Below, in pieces: positions 5,907-15,262 of a DNA stretch of 35,434 nucleotides. The DNA is taken from assembly GCA_017454335.1 (NCBI GenBank), contig JAFTDE010000053.1, forward strand, positions 1 through 35,434. The letters are read 5' to 3'. Every line of letters begins with the position of its first letter. Position 1 is the stretch's first letter. A program made the position numbers and the translations under genes. The notes beneath the pieces are model-generated. The model made no database searches and had not been told where the DNA came from. It saw only the letters and a program-made list of their open reading frames with translations. The DNA comes from Bacteroidales bacterium (GTDB lineage Bacteria > Bacteroidota > Bacteroidia > Bacteroidales > UBA932).

Positions 5907-8321
5907 TCAGCGTACCGTGATCACTGCTTCGGCGCCCTGCAGATACGGGGCGCTGAAGTGTATTCTGACCTGCCCGGCCGCATTCCCGGTCCGGACATAG
6001 GCCAGCAGACGGCCGCGGTAGGCGCGCTGCACGTTGTCGTTCCAGTTGCCCATATCGGTGTTGTCCGCCGATTCCAGGCCCAGCAGCATGCCCGGGCCCT
6101 CCACGGTGCAGGTGATCAGGTTGTCGCCCAGCGGCACGACCAGGCCGTTCTCGTCCACCACCTCGACCTCCACGTGCACCAGGCCGCCGGCCTTCACCTC
6201 ACTCCGGTCGGATGTCACCCGCAGCGCGGCGGGGCGGGAAACGGTACGGATCTCATACTCGGACTCCTTCCGGCCGGAAGCGTCGTATCCCTCCGCCTTC
6301 AGGGTCCCGGCCTGGTAGGGAACGTCCCATCCGATGATGCCGGTCTCGTCGTTGTGCGGTGTCATCGCGCCCACTTCCCTGCCGTTCAGCAGCAGTCGGG
6401 CCTGGGCGGCGTTGGTATAGCACACCACGCGGATGGTCTGCCCGGGATCGTAGTTCCAGCTGGCCCAGGCATCGCTGCTGTCCCCGACGGGACGGCCCGG
6501 ACGGCCCTGCGGCTTGGGATAGGTTCCGATATAGCAGACCGGCGTCTCGCTCCACATCGCGGCGCGCATGTGCCCGCGGGGCTTGAGGTGGCCGGCCAGG
6601 TCCAGCAGGCCGCTGTAGAATCCGCGGGACGGCCAGGCGTTGGACTCGCCCAGGTAGTCGATGCCGGTCCAAAGGAACTGCCCGAAGATGAACTCGTTGT
6701 CCCGGACGGCCTTCCAGGCGTCGTAGCCCATGCCGTTCTCCGATCCGTAGATGACCCGGTCCGGATAGGCGGCGTGGTCCTTGGCATAGCGGCTCTCGGT
6801 ATAGTTGTAGCCCACGACATCCACGGCCTCGGGGTATTCCGTCTGGTTGGACATCGCCACGCCGGCCAGCGCGCCCGTCACCGGACGGGACGGGTCGGCG
6901 GCGCGGACCCGGGCGGCCAGGCGCTTGGCGATCACGCCGATGCGCATGGCATCGGGGGCGTCGGGCTTGTATCCGCCGGACGAAGGCTGGGTGAACTCCA
7001 GGTTGCCGCCGTCCAGGATCGGATGCGAATACGGATCGTTCGGATAGTCCACCTCGTTGCCGATGCTCCAGAGGAAGATAGACGGATGGTTGCGGTCGCG
7101 CCGGACCATGTCGGTGACGTCCCGCTCGCCCCACTCATTGAAGAAATCCGCCGTCCCCTCCATCGCGGGCGTCCCGACGTTCCATCCGGACACCCACTTC
7201 TTCTTGTTGTATTCCCACTCGTCGAAAGCCTCGTCCATGACCAGCAGGCCCAGCCGGTCGCACAGGTCATAGAACAGCGGCGTCTGCGGGTTGTGGGCCG
7301 TCCGGATGGCGTTGGCCCCGATGGATTTCAGGGTCAGCAGGCGCCTTTCCAACACTTCCTCCGGGACCACGGCGCCCAACACGCCCGCATCATGGTGCAG
7401 GCAGACGCCCTTGATCTTGCGGCTGACGCCGTTCAAAGCGAATCCCTTGTCCGGATCGAAAGCCAGGCTGCGGATCCCCACGGTCACCTCGCTCCGGTCC
7501 AGTTCCGCCTTGCCGGCCATCAGGACCGCCTCCAGGGTATAGAGATACGGATCATCCAGGTCCCAGCGGTGCGGAGCCGGCACCTTCAGGTCCACGTTCT
7601 GCTTCGCGGCCGCCCGGGCGGAAGTACGCGCAACGACCTTGCCGCCGGCATCCTTCAGCGAGAGGGACAGGCGGGCGCCGGAGGGCAGCGGGCCCTCCAC
7701 TTCCGTATCCACCGTCAGCACGGCCTGCCGCTCCGTCAGGGACTTCAGGGCATAGCCGACGCCCCACAGGGCGAAATGCGTATCGCCGGCAGCGACCAGC
7801 CAGACGTTCCGGTAGATGCCCGATCCCGTATAGAAGCGGGAATCAGCCTTGCGGCTGTGGTCCACCCGGACCGCCAGGACATTGTCCCCCTCCCGGTCCA
7901 GGTACGGGGTCAGCTCGTACAGGAAGGAAGCGTATCCGCTGGGCCTTTCCCCCAGCAGATGCCCGTTCAGGTACACCGAAGAGCGGTTGTACACCCCTTC
8001 GAAATAGACGAACAGCTTGCCGTCCGGCAGGTCCCGGCCCTGGAAATGCTTGCGGTACCAGCCGATGCCGGCGGGCAGGTATCCGGTGCAGGAGGCGTTG
8101 TCCGGAGACAGCGTCCCCCGCACGGACCAGTCGTGCGGCAACTGGACCCGGGCCCAGCGGGCATCGTCGAAGGCCGGGGCGCCGGCCCCCGCCGGATCAC
8201 CCAGCATAAAGGTCCAGCCCTCATTGAACAGCGAACTGGCGCCGAAGGAAGTCTGCGCCCGGGCGCAGCCCAGGGCCAATACACATCCGAAAACAAGGCA
8301 AAGAAGAATCCGTTTTTTCAT
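5907..8321 (-). CDS. Glycoside hydrolase family 2 enzyme, beta-galactosidase-like (804 aa)
   Basis: A secreted retaining exo-glycosidase. A signal peptide (residues 1-22; ALGCARA could be SPI or a lipobox) precedes the GH2 sugar-binding domain (about 30-180, with GWYRKHF and GSGIYRNVWL), the immunoglobulin-like domain (about 185-285) and the TIM barrel (about 295-600). The acid/base is Glu423 in the WSIGNEV motif and the nucleophile is probably Glu528 in VIYGSENG. C-terminal beta-sandwich domains of DUF4982/GH2-C type follow (about 620-804). The length is normal for Bacteroidales GH2 proteins. It is the last gene of a minus-strand operon behind two esterase genes. The specificity (galactose, glucuronate, mannose or arabinose) is not readable from these motifs. 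Confidence 0.9.
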   Translation of the reverse strand: MKKRILLCLVFGCVLALGCARAQTSFGASSLFNEGWTFMLGDPAGAGAPAFDDARWARVQLPHDWSVRGTLSPDNASCTGYLPAGIGWYRKHFQGRDLPDGKLFVYFEGVYNRSSVYLNGHLLGERPSGYASFLYELTPYLDREGDNVLAVRVDHSRKADSRFYTGSGIYRNVWLVAAGDTHFALWGVGYALKSLTERQAVLTVDTEVEGPLPSGARLSLSLKDAGGKVVARTSARAAAKQNVDLKVPAPHRWDLDDPYLYTLEAVLMAGKAELDRSEVTVGIRSLAFDPDKGFALNGVSRKIKGVCLHHDAGVLGAVVPEEVLERRLLTLKSIGANAIRTAHNPQTPLFYDLCDRLGLLVMDEAFDEWEYNKKKWVSGWNVGTPAMEGTADFFNEWGERDVTDMVRRDRNHPSIFLWSIGNEVDYPNDPYSHPILDGGNLEFTQPSSGGYKPDAPDAMRIGVIAKRLAARVRAADPSRPVTGALAGVAMSNQTEYPEAVDVVGYNYTESRYAKDHAAYPDRVIYGSENGMGYDAWKAVRDNEFIFGQFLWTGIDYLGESNAWPSRGFYSGLLDLAGHLKPRGHMRAAMWSETPVCYIGTYPKPQGRPGRPVGDSSDAWASWNYDPGQTIRVVCYTNAAQARLLLNGREVGAMTPHNDETGIIGWDVPYQAGTLKAEGYDASGRKESEYEIRTVSRPAALRVTSDRSEVKAGGLVHVEVEVVDENGLVVPLGDNLITCTVEGPGMLLGLESADNTDMGNWNDNVQRAYRGRLLAYVRTGNAAGQVRIHFSAPYLQGAEAVITVR

Positions 8322-8339
8322 AAAGACAGTCGTTTACAA

Positions 8340-9518
8340 TCAATGGGTCACAAACAGCAGCTGCGCGATCCGGGTCAGGTAATCGCGGCAGTTCATCCAG
8401 GTATGTCCCCCGTCCGGGGTATAGAACGTATGCCGGACCCCGTTCTCCGTCAGGTAGGCGTCCAGGCTGCGGGACGCGTCGATCAGGAAATCGGAGGTGC
8501 CCGTCCCGATCCAGACCAGTTTATACTGCTTGTTCAGGCTGTTCACGGGCGCATAAACGCCGTTGGAGAAATTGGCCTTGTACTCGTCGCCGAAGATCGC
8601 CGGCGCCATCGCACAGACCCACTGGAACTCCTTCGGATTGCCCAGACCGCAGGCCAGCGCCTGCCGTCCGCCCAGCGAGAACCCGGCCACGGCCCGGTCG
8701 CGGGCCGTTGTCCGGACCTTGTAATTGGCCTCGATGAAGGGCTTGACGTCCTGCAGGATCTCCTTGGTCACCAGGTCCGTATCCATCGAATTGTAGGCCT
8801 CGGCCAGGCCCTGGCGGATCATCTCCGGATAGGGATTGGCATAGGGCATCACCACGATCATCCGCTTCGCCTTCCCCTGCGCGATCAGGTTGTCCAGGAT
8901 GTTGTTGACATGGCCCACCTTGAACCAGGTCTCATAGGTATCGGTCATGCCGTGGATGAGGTACAGCACGGGCAGCCGCTCCGACCCCGCCGGATCGTAA
9001 CCCGCCGGCGTATAGACGCACATCACGCGGTCGATGCCGCAGGTCTTCGAATGGTAATACCGGTAACTGACCTTGCCGTGCGGCACGTCCTGGATGTCCT
9101 GCAGGGCAGGCTCGGGACCGCGCACGTCCACCAGGGAGTTCTTGAAGCCCTCGTTGGGGAAGATCAGCACGTTGTTGGGATCGGCGATCCGGGTTCCGTC
9201 CACCACGAAGCAGTAGGGATAGATGTCAGGCTTGCCGGGCGTGACCGTGACGCTCCAGACGCCGTTCGCGTCCCGGGTCATCGGCATGCGCTGGGGCAGC
9301 ATCTGGGTGTCCAGCAGGACCTGCGAGGCATCCGCCGCCTGGCAGCGGAACGTGACGGATCCGTCCGCATGGTATTCCGGCGAGACGACCCCGGCCGGGA
9401 ACATCCGCGCCATGACCTGCGGCGTGAGTCGCTGGCCTTCACCGGCACCCGGCTGGGCCTGGGATATCTGCGGGGCGGCCATCAGCAGCGCCGCCAAAAG
9501 GAATCTGTATGCTTTCAT
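8340..9518 (-). CDS. Secreted CE1-type esterase with N-terminal E-set domain (392 aa)
   Basis: A signal peptide (about 1-22) precedes a CBM48-like immunoglobulin fold (about 45-130: GSVTFRCQA, NGVWSVTV, PYCFVVDG) and an esterase-D/feruloyl-esterase alpha/beta hydrolase domain (about 150-392). The catalytic triad is Ser281 in GFSLGG, Asp343 in GTSDFL and His372 in GGHTWM. Such enzymes remove feruloyl or acetyl groups from xylan side chains; which ester it cleaves here is inferred. Its whole architecture is paralogous to the C-terminal third of the upstream gene, 6 bp away, so one arose by duplication from the other. It is the middle gene of the three-gene operon. Confidence 0.88.
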   Translation of the reverse strand: MKAYRFLLAALLMAAPQISQAQPGAGEGQRLTPQVMARMFPAGVVSPEYHADGSVTFRCQAADASQVLLDTQMLPQRMPMTRDANGVWSVTVTPGKPDIYPYCFVVDGTRIADPNNVLIFPNEGFKNSLVDVRGPEPALQDIQDVPHGKVSYRYYHSKTCGIDRVMCVYTPAGYDPAGSERLPVLYLIHGMTDTYETWFKVGHVNNILDNLIAQGKAKRMIVVMPYANPYPEMIRQGLAEAYNSMDTDLVTKEILQDVKPFIEANYKVRTTARDRAVAGFSLGGRQALACGLGNPKEFQWVCAMAPAIFGDEYKANFSNGVYAPVNSLNKQYKLVWIGTGTSDFLIDASRSLDAYLTENGVRHTFYTPDGGHTWMNCRDYLTRIAQLLFVTH

Positions 9519-9524
9519 ATCTCG

Positions 9525-12500
9525 TTAGTCTTGGAAAAGAAGGGGCAGGGATTGTTCGAGGAAATACTTGGCGTTCATCCAGGTGTGGCCGAACTTGTCA
9601 TGCGTGAACAGCTTGACGTTCCGGATTCCCTTGCTGTCGAGGAAATCCATGTAGTCCTTGGCGTTGCCGTACAGGAAATCGTCCGTTCCGACGCCCAGCC
9701 ACAGCAGGCGTATCCTGTCGTTGATCTGCGGATCGTCATAGACGCCCGGGAGCGTCGTGCTGGTGAACGAACTGTACGAGCACAGCCACGAGAACTTGTC
9801 CAGGTTCGTCAGGCCCGTCGCCAGTCCCTGGTTGCCGCCGCGGGAGAATCCGCCGATGGCCCGGTGGGCGCTGTCGTTGAGCGTGCGGTAGTTTTTCTCC
9901 ACGAAGGGCATCAGGTCGTTCAGGAAGTCCGTGGTGAACAGGTCTCCGCGGGGCGCCTCGCCGGCGGCGAAATACTTGGAAGGATTGCCGTAAGGCAGCA
10001 CGATGATCATTTCCTTCGCCTTGCCCTGCGCGATCAGGTTGTCCAGGATCAGATTCATCCGGCCGACCTTGAAGTACACCTCCTCGGTGTCCGTCGTGCC
10101 GCTGATCAGGTAGAAGACGGGATATTTCTTTTTGTTTTTGTCGTACTGCGGCGGGGTGTAAACGATGGCGTTGCCCCAGGTACCGAGGCTCTCCGACCAG
10201 TAATTGACATAGTCCACGCTGCCGTGGGGCACGTCCTGCAGGGCATGGATGCGGGGTTCACCGCTGCCGCGGACGTCCACGATGCTGTTCTTGAAGGTCT
10301 CGTTGGGAAACCAGTCGGGGTTCTGCGGGTCCATGACCTGCACCCCGTCCACGACGAAGCTGTACGGATACATGTCCGACGCCACGGGACCCAGGGTGAC
10401 GGTCCACACGCCGTTCTCCCCCTTCGTCATGTCCTGCGTACCGGCGAACTGCGTGTTCACCCGGACCTGCCGGGCGTCCGGCGCCGAATAATTAAAGGTG
10501 ACGGTGTTGTCCGGATGGACGATCGGCGAAGCGGTCGAAGCGCCCGATGCACCCCGCGGGGCGCCCATGCCGGCCGGGAAGCCGCGGCGGGGCCGCCGGA
10601 TCTCGAGGACCACCTTGCCGGCCTCGGGACCGCGCACCACCTTCATCCACATCTCGGCGGTAACCTGCGTCCCGGTACCCATCTCGGTCAGTTTCGCCTC
10701 GATACCGGGCTCGCCTTCCCCGATCAGGTCGGCCTGGGTCAGTTCACCCGTCCAGAGGACAGGCCCGAAGGTGTGGCTGATCGTCCAGGCACCCGGATCG
10801 ATGCCCTCGAAGACATAGCTGTCCACACCCTCCCTGATCATCACGCGCTTGGTCTCGGCATTGCCGCCGTAACCGCCCCGGCCGCGCTTGTTCATCTCCA
10901 CCTCGCCGCCCGTGCCGTTGACCTCCTCGGTCCTGGGCCGGTAATAATCCAGCCCGGAGTCGAAGGATTCGACCTCGAAGAAATATTCCGGTTCGGTATT
11001 GAGGCTGTGCAGCCGGAAGAAGTTGGCGTCATAGACGATGCAGCTGTTGTACAGTTTGTCCGGAGCGATGCCGTAACGGATGATGTATCCGTCCGCACCC
11101 GGGACCGGATCCCACAGCAGGCTGGCCTCGCGGCGGTCTTCGGGGTTGCGCACCACCTTGACGCCGCTGACCTTCACCGAACCCGCGGTGGCGGGATTGC
11201 CGAAGACACGCAAGTCCTTCATGCAGAACTTCGCGCCGTCGTGGCAGGGCGCCGCGTTGACGACCTTCACGTAACGGGCCTGGACCGGGGTCTTGAATTC
11301 GGTATAGTCGTGGTGGAAATCCAGCTTGTTGTCGCGCTTGTCCACCACCGTCTGCCAGCTCCGGCCGTCCTGGGACACTTCGACGGTGAAGCACTGGTAA
11401 TGCTCCGGCAGGGCCGGGGCGGCACCGGGGGCCGCCCGCTGCTGGGCCTGCGCCCCGATGTGGTCGAAGTTGCACTGGACGGCATGGATATCGGCCACGC
11501 GGCCCAGATCCACCTCGTAGAACTCACCCGGATCGCCGGTCCCGGCCACCCAGCTGGTCATGAAGTCCTCGTCCACGCCGTACTCCGGCAGATAATTTTC
11601 GAAACTGGACGAAACGATGACTTTCTTCTTGTGCGAAAGCAGCTTCCAGCCCGTCCAGTTGTGGTCCACGGCATCCGTCCGGGTGCCCGGCCAGTACTGC
11701 GGCCAGTCGCCGTGCGAGACATCGGAATGCATCACGCCGTCCGCATCCACGGCCGTCGGGTAGATGGCCAGCTCGGAACCGCGTCCGCCCCCGCCGTAGT
11801 TGGCCGGGATCATGCAGATCGTCCACAGCTGGCCGTTCTTGTCGTGGAAGGTACTGCCGTGGCCGGCGCCCACGGCAAAGCCCGTGGTCTTGAAGGTCAG
11901 CGGATTGTGCTGGGAATAGGTGAAGGGGCCCATCGGGCTGTCCCCCACGTACACGCCGTGCGAATACGAAAGGAACTCCAGGCCGATGGCGGCGTACTGC
12001 AGGTAGTATTTCCCGTTGTGCTTGGTCATCCAGGGGCCCTCGATCCAGGGATACTCCTCTTCGTAATAGTCGCGCCGGCCGCCGAAAATCGAATAGATCA
12101 CGTCGTCGTGGCGCCGCGTCTCGAAACCGTGGTGCTTGTAGTCGCTGAAGAACAGCACCTGCGGCTCTCCGATCTCGTGGAAGGTCTTCGGGTCCAGCTC
12201 GACCACCTTGAAAGGCATCAGCTGGGACCAGCCATAGTACATGTACAGGCGCCCCCCGTCATAGAACAGGTTGGCGTCCCCGTAGCGGTCACTGTCCAGG
12301 GTGCCGGCCCGCTCCCAGGTTCCGGCCTTGGGGTCGACGGCCCGGTACACGTTGCGGTTGTTCATCGAGCATCCGTACAGGGTCCCGTCCATCTCCACGA
12401 CGGAGACCACGCCGCCCGGGTATCCCGGGGCGTCCACGTAGGTCCAGTCCTTGAAATCCGGGGAGTACCAGTATCCCTTGCGGTGGGACACGAACAGGTA

Positions 12501-12674
12501 ATAGTCGTCCTGGAAGACCAGCACGACCGGCTCGCCGCCCCGGTAGGCACGTTCCCCGGGAACGACCAGGTCAAGCGGGTTGCAGAAGGTGTTTTTCTCC
12601 TGTCCGCCGCATACCAGGGACAGGAGCAATGCGGCCGCCGTCAGAACGGACCGCCCAAAGCCTTTTTCTATCAT
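9525..12674 (-). CDS. GH43-like/discoidin/CE1 esterase multidomain protein (1049 aa)
   Basis: A signal peptide (about 1-24) precedes a five-bladed GH43-like domain (about 28-350). Blade motifs are visible: YYLFVSHRKGYWYSPDFKDW, with general acid Glu212 in IEGPWM and modulating Asp133 in RYGDANLFYD. The usual catalytic-base Asp (ADP or DDP motif) reads GGEP with Glu48. An F5/8C discoidin domain follows at about 365-530, then a fibronectin-III-like segment (about 535-620), a further beta-sandwich (about 620-710), an E-set domain (about 730-815) and a CE1 esterase with Ser944 in GGFSRGG, Asp998/999 and His1030 in FGHTWM. It would combine glycosidase and ester-removing activity on one xylan-type chain. 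It is the first gene of the minus operon and divergent from the patatin gene. Confidence 0.87.
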   Translation of the reverse strand: MIEKGFGRSVLTAAALLLSLVCGGQEKNTFCNPLDLVVPGERAYRGGEPVVLVFQDDYYLFVSHRKGYWYSPDFKDWTYVDAPGYPGGVVSVVEMDGTLYGCSMNNRNVYRAVDPKAGTWERAGTLDSDRYGDANLFYDGGRLYMYYGWSQLMPFKVVELDPKTFHEIGEPQVLFFSDYKHHGFETRRHDDVIYSIFGGRRDYYEEEYPWIEGPWMTKHNGKYYLQYAAIGLEFLSYSHGVYVGDSPMGPFTYSQHNPLTFKTTGFAVGAGHGSTFHDKNGQLWTICMIPANYGGGGRGSELAIYPTAVDADGVMHSDVSHGDWPQYWPGTRTDAVDHNWTGWKLLSHKKKVIVSSSFENYLPEYGVDEDFMTSWVAGTGDPGEFYEVDLGRVADIHAVQCNFDHIGAQAQQRAAPGAAPALPEHYQCFTVEVSQDGRSWQTVVDKRDNKLDFHHDYTEFKTPVQARYVKVVNAAPCHDGAKFCMKDLRVFGNPATAGSVKVSGVKVVRNPEDRREASLLWDPVPGADGYIIRYGIAPDKLYNSCIVYDANFFRLHSLNTEPEYFFEVESFDSGLDYYRPRTEEVNGTGGEVEMNKRGRGGYGGNAETKRVMIREGVDSYVFEGIDPGAWTISHTFGPVLWTGELTQADLIGEGEPGIEAKLTEMGTGTQVTAEMWMKVVRGPEAGKVVLEIRRPRRGFPAGMGAPRGASGASTASPIVHPDNTVTFNYSAPDARQVRVNTQFAGTQDMTKGENGVWTVTLGPVASDMYPYSFVVDGVQVMDPQNPDWFPNETFKNSIVDVRGSGEPRIHALQDVPHGSVDYVNYWSESLGTWGNAIVYTPPQYDKNKKKYPVFYLISGTTDTEEVYFKVGRMNLILDNLIAQGKAKEMIIVLPYGNPSKYFAAGEAPRGDLFTTDFLNDLMPFVEKNYRTLNDSAHRAIGGFSRGGNQGLATGLTNLDKFSWLCSYSSFTSTTLPGVYDDPQINDRIRLLWLGVGTDDFLYGNAKDYMDFLDSKGIRNVKLFTHDKFGHTWMNAKYFLEQSLPLLFQD

Positions 12675-12698
12675 GTTTCAGGTCATTAGTTTCCATTT

Positions 12699-12706
12699 CA
12701 AAAATA
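12699..12706 (-). promoter_or_regulatory. Possible -7 box for the GH43/CE1-CE1-GH2 operon
   Basis: TATTTTTG on the minus strand fits TAnnTTTG and lies 24 bp upstream of the ATG at 12674. No -33 TTTG is present, so support is weak. Confidence 0.4.
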
Positions 12707-12728
12707 AGAAAAAACGCCCGATTTTGCC

Positions 12729-12736
12729 TATCTTTG
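12729..12736 (+). promoter_or_regulatory. -7 promoter box for the patatin gene
   Basis: TATCTTTG on the plus strand lies 20 bp upstream of the ATG at 12757, in the divergent intergenic region. No clear -33 element is visible. Confidence 0.6.
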
Positions 12737-12756
12737 ACCCATAATTCATTCATTTC

Positions 12757-15237
12757 ATGAAAAAACTGTTCATCAGCTTCCTTTTCGCCCTTTCACTCGG
12801 ACTGAGCGCCGCAGCCCAGATACTCCCCAGTGCCAACCCCAAGGCCGATTCCGTCGCATTCGCCAGGGTGCGCGCGCGGATGGATTCCATCCGCCAGTAC
12901 CGGCCCACGGTGGGCCTGGTACTGGCCGGCGGCGGAGCCCGCGGCCTCGCGCACCTGGGCGTCATCAAGATCATAGAAGAAATGGGTATTCCCGTGGACG
13001 TGGTGACGGGCACCAGCATGGGCGGCCTGGTGGGCGGGCTGTACGCCCTGGGTTACAGGCACGACCAACTGGACTCGCTGGTACGCGCCATCGAATGGCC
13101 CGTCATGATGTCGGACAACATCCCGAACGACTACATCGGATACAAACTCCGGAAATACCGCGACAAATTCGTCATCCGCATCCCGCACCACTATGACGAC
13201 GCGGACCTGGCCGACCGCCTCAAGAAAGAGCGGATCGCGGACAAGATGGCCGAGGAATCCGGCGGCAACTCGGCCGACATGCTCTCCGAATCCATCTCCC
13301 GGATGGGCATCGGCATGCCGGACGGATACCTGTACGGACTGAACGTGCGGAACATGCTCAGCAGCATCAGCGTCGGATACCAGGACAGCATCAGCTTCGC
13401 CGACCTGCCCATCCCCTACGCCTGCGTCGCCACCGACCTCTACGCCATGACGCCCAAATACTGGACTTCCGGCAGCATCAACGACGCCCTGCGCTCCACC
13501 ATGGCCATCCCGTTCTATTTCCGGGCCGTGCGCCAGAACGGCGAAGTGCTGCTGGACGGCGGCATGCGCAACAACTTCCCCGTGGACCTCGCCAAGGCGA
13601 TGGGCGCGGACATCATCATCGGTTCCGACATGGCCGTCCACCGCGAACTGAACGAGCTGAATTCCCCGGTGGACTTCCTGATGCAGACCATCACCCTGCT
13701 GGCCTCCTCCACGATGGGTCCGGCCAAGGAAATGCTGGACCTGGGCGTGCACCACGAACTGGAGGGATACAACATGCTGTCCTTCGACGACGAGAGCGTG
13801 GACGACATCATCGGCCAGGGCTACCGGAACGCCCTCACGCACCAGGATGCCTTTGCATCCATCGCAGCCCTCACGGCCGGCAAACCCGCCCCGCCCGTCA
13901 GCACCCACCCGGCTGCCGTCAACCTGGCCCAGGAAACGGTCCGGGTCAGCCGGATCGATTTCCGGGGCATCTCCGAAGACGAACAGCGGGCCATCCTGCA
14001 CGACAGGGATTTCCCCAAAACCGACCTGTACGACCGCTCCACGGTCGAGCAGCTGCTGCGTAAGATCTACGGCACCAACGTGTTCGAATCCGTCACCTAC
14101 CACATGGAGAAGGACGGGGACGCGTACGTCCTGGTGTTCGACTGCCAGAAGGGCCAGACGAACGACGCCGCGATCGGCATCCGCGCCGACACGGACGAGA
14201 CTGTGGCCGTCGCCCTGCATTACGGACTGGGAACCCGCCGCCTGGCGGGTCCGCGCCTGACGGCGGACCTGAAACTGGGCACCAACCCCGCCCTGTCCGT
14301 GGAGGGAGCGATCAAATCCAGGATCGGACTCCCGACGGTCGGCGTCACCCTGCGGAGCCGGCTGATCAACAGTTCCTCCGGATATGTTTCCGAAAACGAC
14401 CAGCGCCTGCTGTGCGCCGCCGCCGACTTGTTCATCGAGGATTCCAGGATGCGCTTCGGATCCATGCGGGCCGGCCTCACCTACGAGACGGTCCCTTACG
14501 AAAGGTATCTGTCCATCAATACGCTCCGCTGGACCCGTGAGGACTGGTACAAGGATTACTGGTTCTCCGGCTTCGCCACCCTCAAGTATGATACGTTCGA
14601 CGACGGTTACTTCCCGACAAAGGGTGTGCGGCTGTCCCTGGACGGACGCTACGTTTTCACGGGCCACTCCCATCAACTCGACGACGATCCGGATCTGTGG
14701 CATGACGACGGGGCCGTCACGACGCCGGGCGGAAAAGTTCCGGCCTACTTCTCCACGGCGGCCAGCGCAGAAACGGCGTTCTCCATCGGAAGTCATTTCG
14801 CCATCCTTCCCTCCCTGCGTGTCGGATGGTATGGGACGGTGAAAGATATGGGATATGGCGGGATTGACTCACCCGTTCCTTCCAGTTTCATGCACCTTCC
14901 GCACATCGTCACCTTCGGCGGCTTCATGGCCAACCGTTATACGGAACGCCAGCTGCCTTTCTTCGGAGCTCCCTCTGCCTATACGATGGTGGCGCCTGTC
15001 AGCTTTGTCGCCCAAGTGGACCTGCGATACTGTTTCCTGCGCAAGAATTACATCACGCTCCGGAGCGCCGTGGAGAACGATGCGTACGTTGTCAAGAGCC
15101 TGTTCTCCAACACGCCCCTGATGGCCCTGGGCGTAGAGTTTGCCCGCCAGACCATGGTCGGTCCGCTGCGGATCGCCGCCCAGCTGGGCCCGATCCTGGG
15201 ATTCTGCATGTACGCCTCCGTCGGCTTTGACTTCTGA
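12757..15237 (+). CDS. Patatin-like phospholipase with C-terminal outer-membrane barrel (826 aa)
   Basis: A signal peptide (1-21) precedes a patatin domain (about 50-360) with the oxyanion glycine motif GGGARG (58-63), nucleophile Ser87 in GTSMGG and catalytic Asp267 in DGGMRNNFP. A POTRA-like segment follows (about 393-460, VRVSRIDFRGISEDEQ) and then a BamA/Omp85-type beta-barrel (about 475-826) ending in an aromatic C-terminus (SVGFDF), a typical BAM signal. This is the PlpD/type Vd-like architecture, widespread in Bacteroidota, in which a lipase is tethered or translocated by its own barrel. It probably hydrolyses phospholipid or lysophospholipid at the outer membrane. It is a single-gene unit upstream of the MscS operon. 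Confidence 0.9.
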   Translation: MKKLFISFLFALSLGLSAAAQILPSANPKADSVAFARVRARMDSIRQYRPTVGLVLAGGGARGLAHLGVIKIIEEMGIPVDVVTGTSMGGLVGGLYALGYRHDQLDSLVRAIEWPVMMSDNIPNDYIGYKLRKYRDKFVIRIPHHYDDADLADRLKKERIADKMAEESGGNSADMLSESISRMGIGMPDGYLYGLNVRNMLSSISVGYQDSISFADLPIPYACVATDLYAMTPKYWTSGSINDALRSTMAIPFYFRAVRQNGEVLLDGGMRNNFPVDLAKAMGADIIIGSDMAVHRELNELNSPVDFLMQTITLLASSTMGPAKEMLDLGVHHELEGYNMLSFDDESVDDIIGQGYRNALTHQDAFASIAALTAGKPAPPVSTHPAAVNLAQETVRVSRIDFRGISEDEQRAILHDRDFPKTDLYDRSTVEQLLRKIYGTNVFESVTYHMEKDGDAYVLVFDCQKGQTNDAAIGIRADTDETVAVALHYGLGTRRLAGPRLTADLKLGTNPALSVEGAIKSRIGLPTVGVTLRSRLINSSSGYVSENDQRLLCAAADLFIEDSRMRFGSMRAGLTYETVPYERYLSINTLRWTREDWYKDYWFSGFATLKYDTFDDGYFPTKGVRLSLDGRYVFTGHSHQLDDDPDLWHDDGAVTTPGGKVPAYFSTAASAETAFSIGSHFAILPSLRVGWYGTVKDMGYGGIDSPVPSSFMHLPHIVTFGGFMANRYTERQLPFFGAPSAYTMVAPVSFVAQVDLRYCFLRKNYITLRSAVENDAYVVKSLFSNTPLMALGVEFARQTMVGPLRIAAQLGPILGFCMYASVGFDF

Positions 15238-15258
15238 TCCGAAAAAACACTATATTTG
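15226..15258 (+). promoter_or_regulatory. Promoter of the MscS/CAZyme operon
   Basis: TTTG (15226-15229) and TATATTTG (15251-15258) are separated by 21 bp, a full Bacteroides-type promoter. The -33 box lies inside the end of the patatin gene. The predicted transcription start falls at or next to the ATG at 15263, so the mRNA may be leaderless or nearly so. Confidence 0.65.
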
Positions 15259-15262
15259 ACAA

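Noticed and set aside
5958-12689. Very long plus-strand open frame opposite the GH2, CE1 and GH43 genes
   Set aside because: It is antisense to three genes with recognisable domains and catalytic motifs. It has the His/Arg/Gly/Val-rich composition expected of the complementary strand of GC-rich genes and shows no domain.
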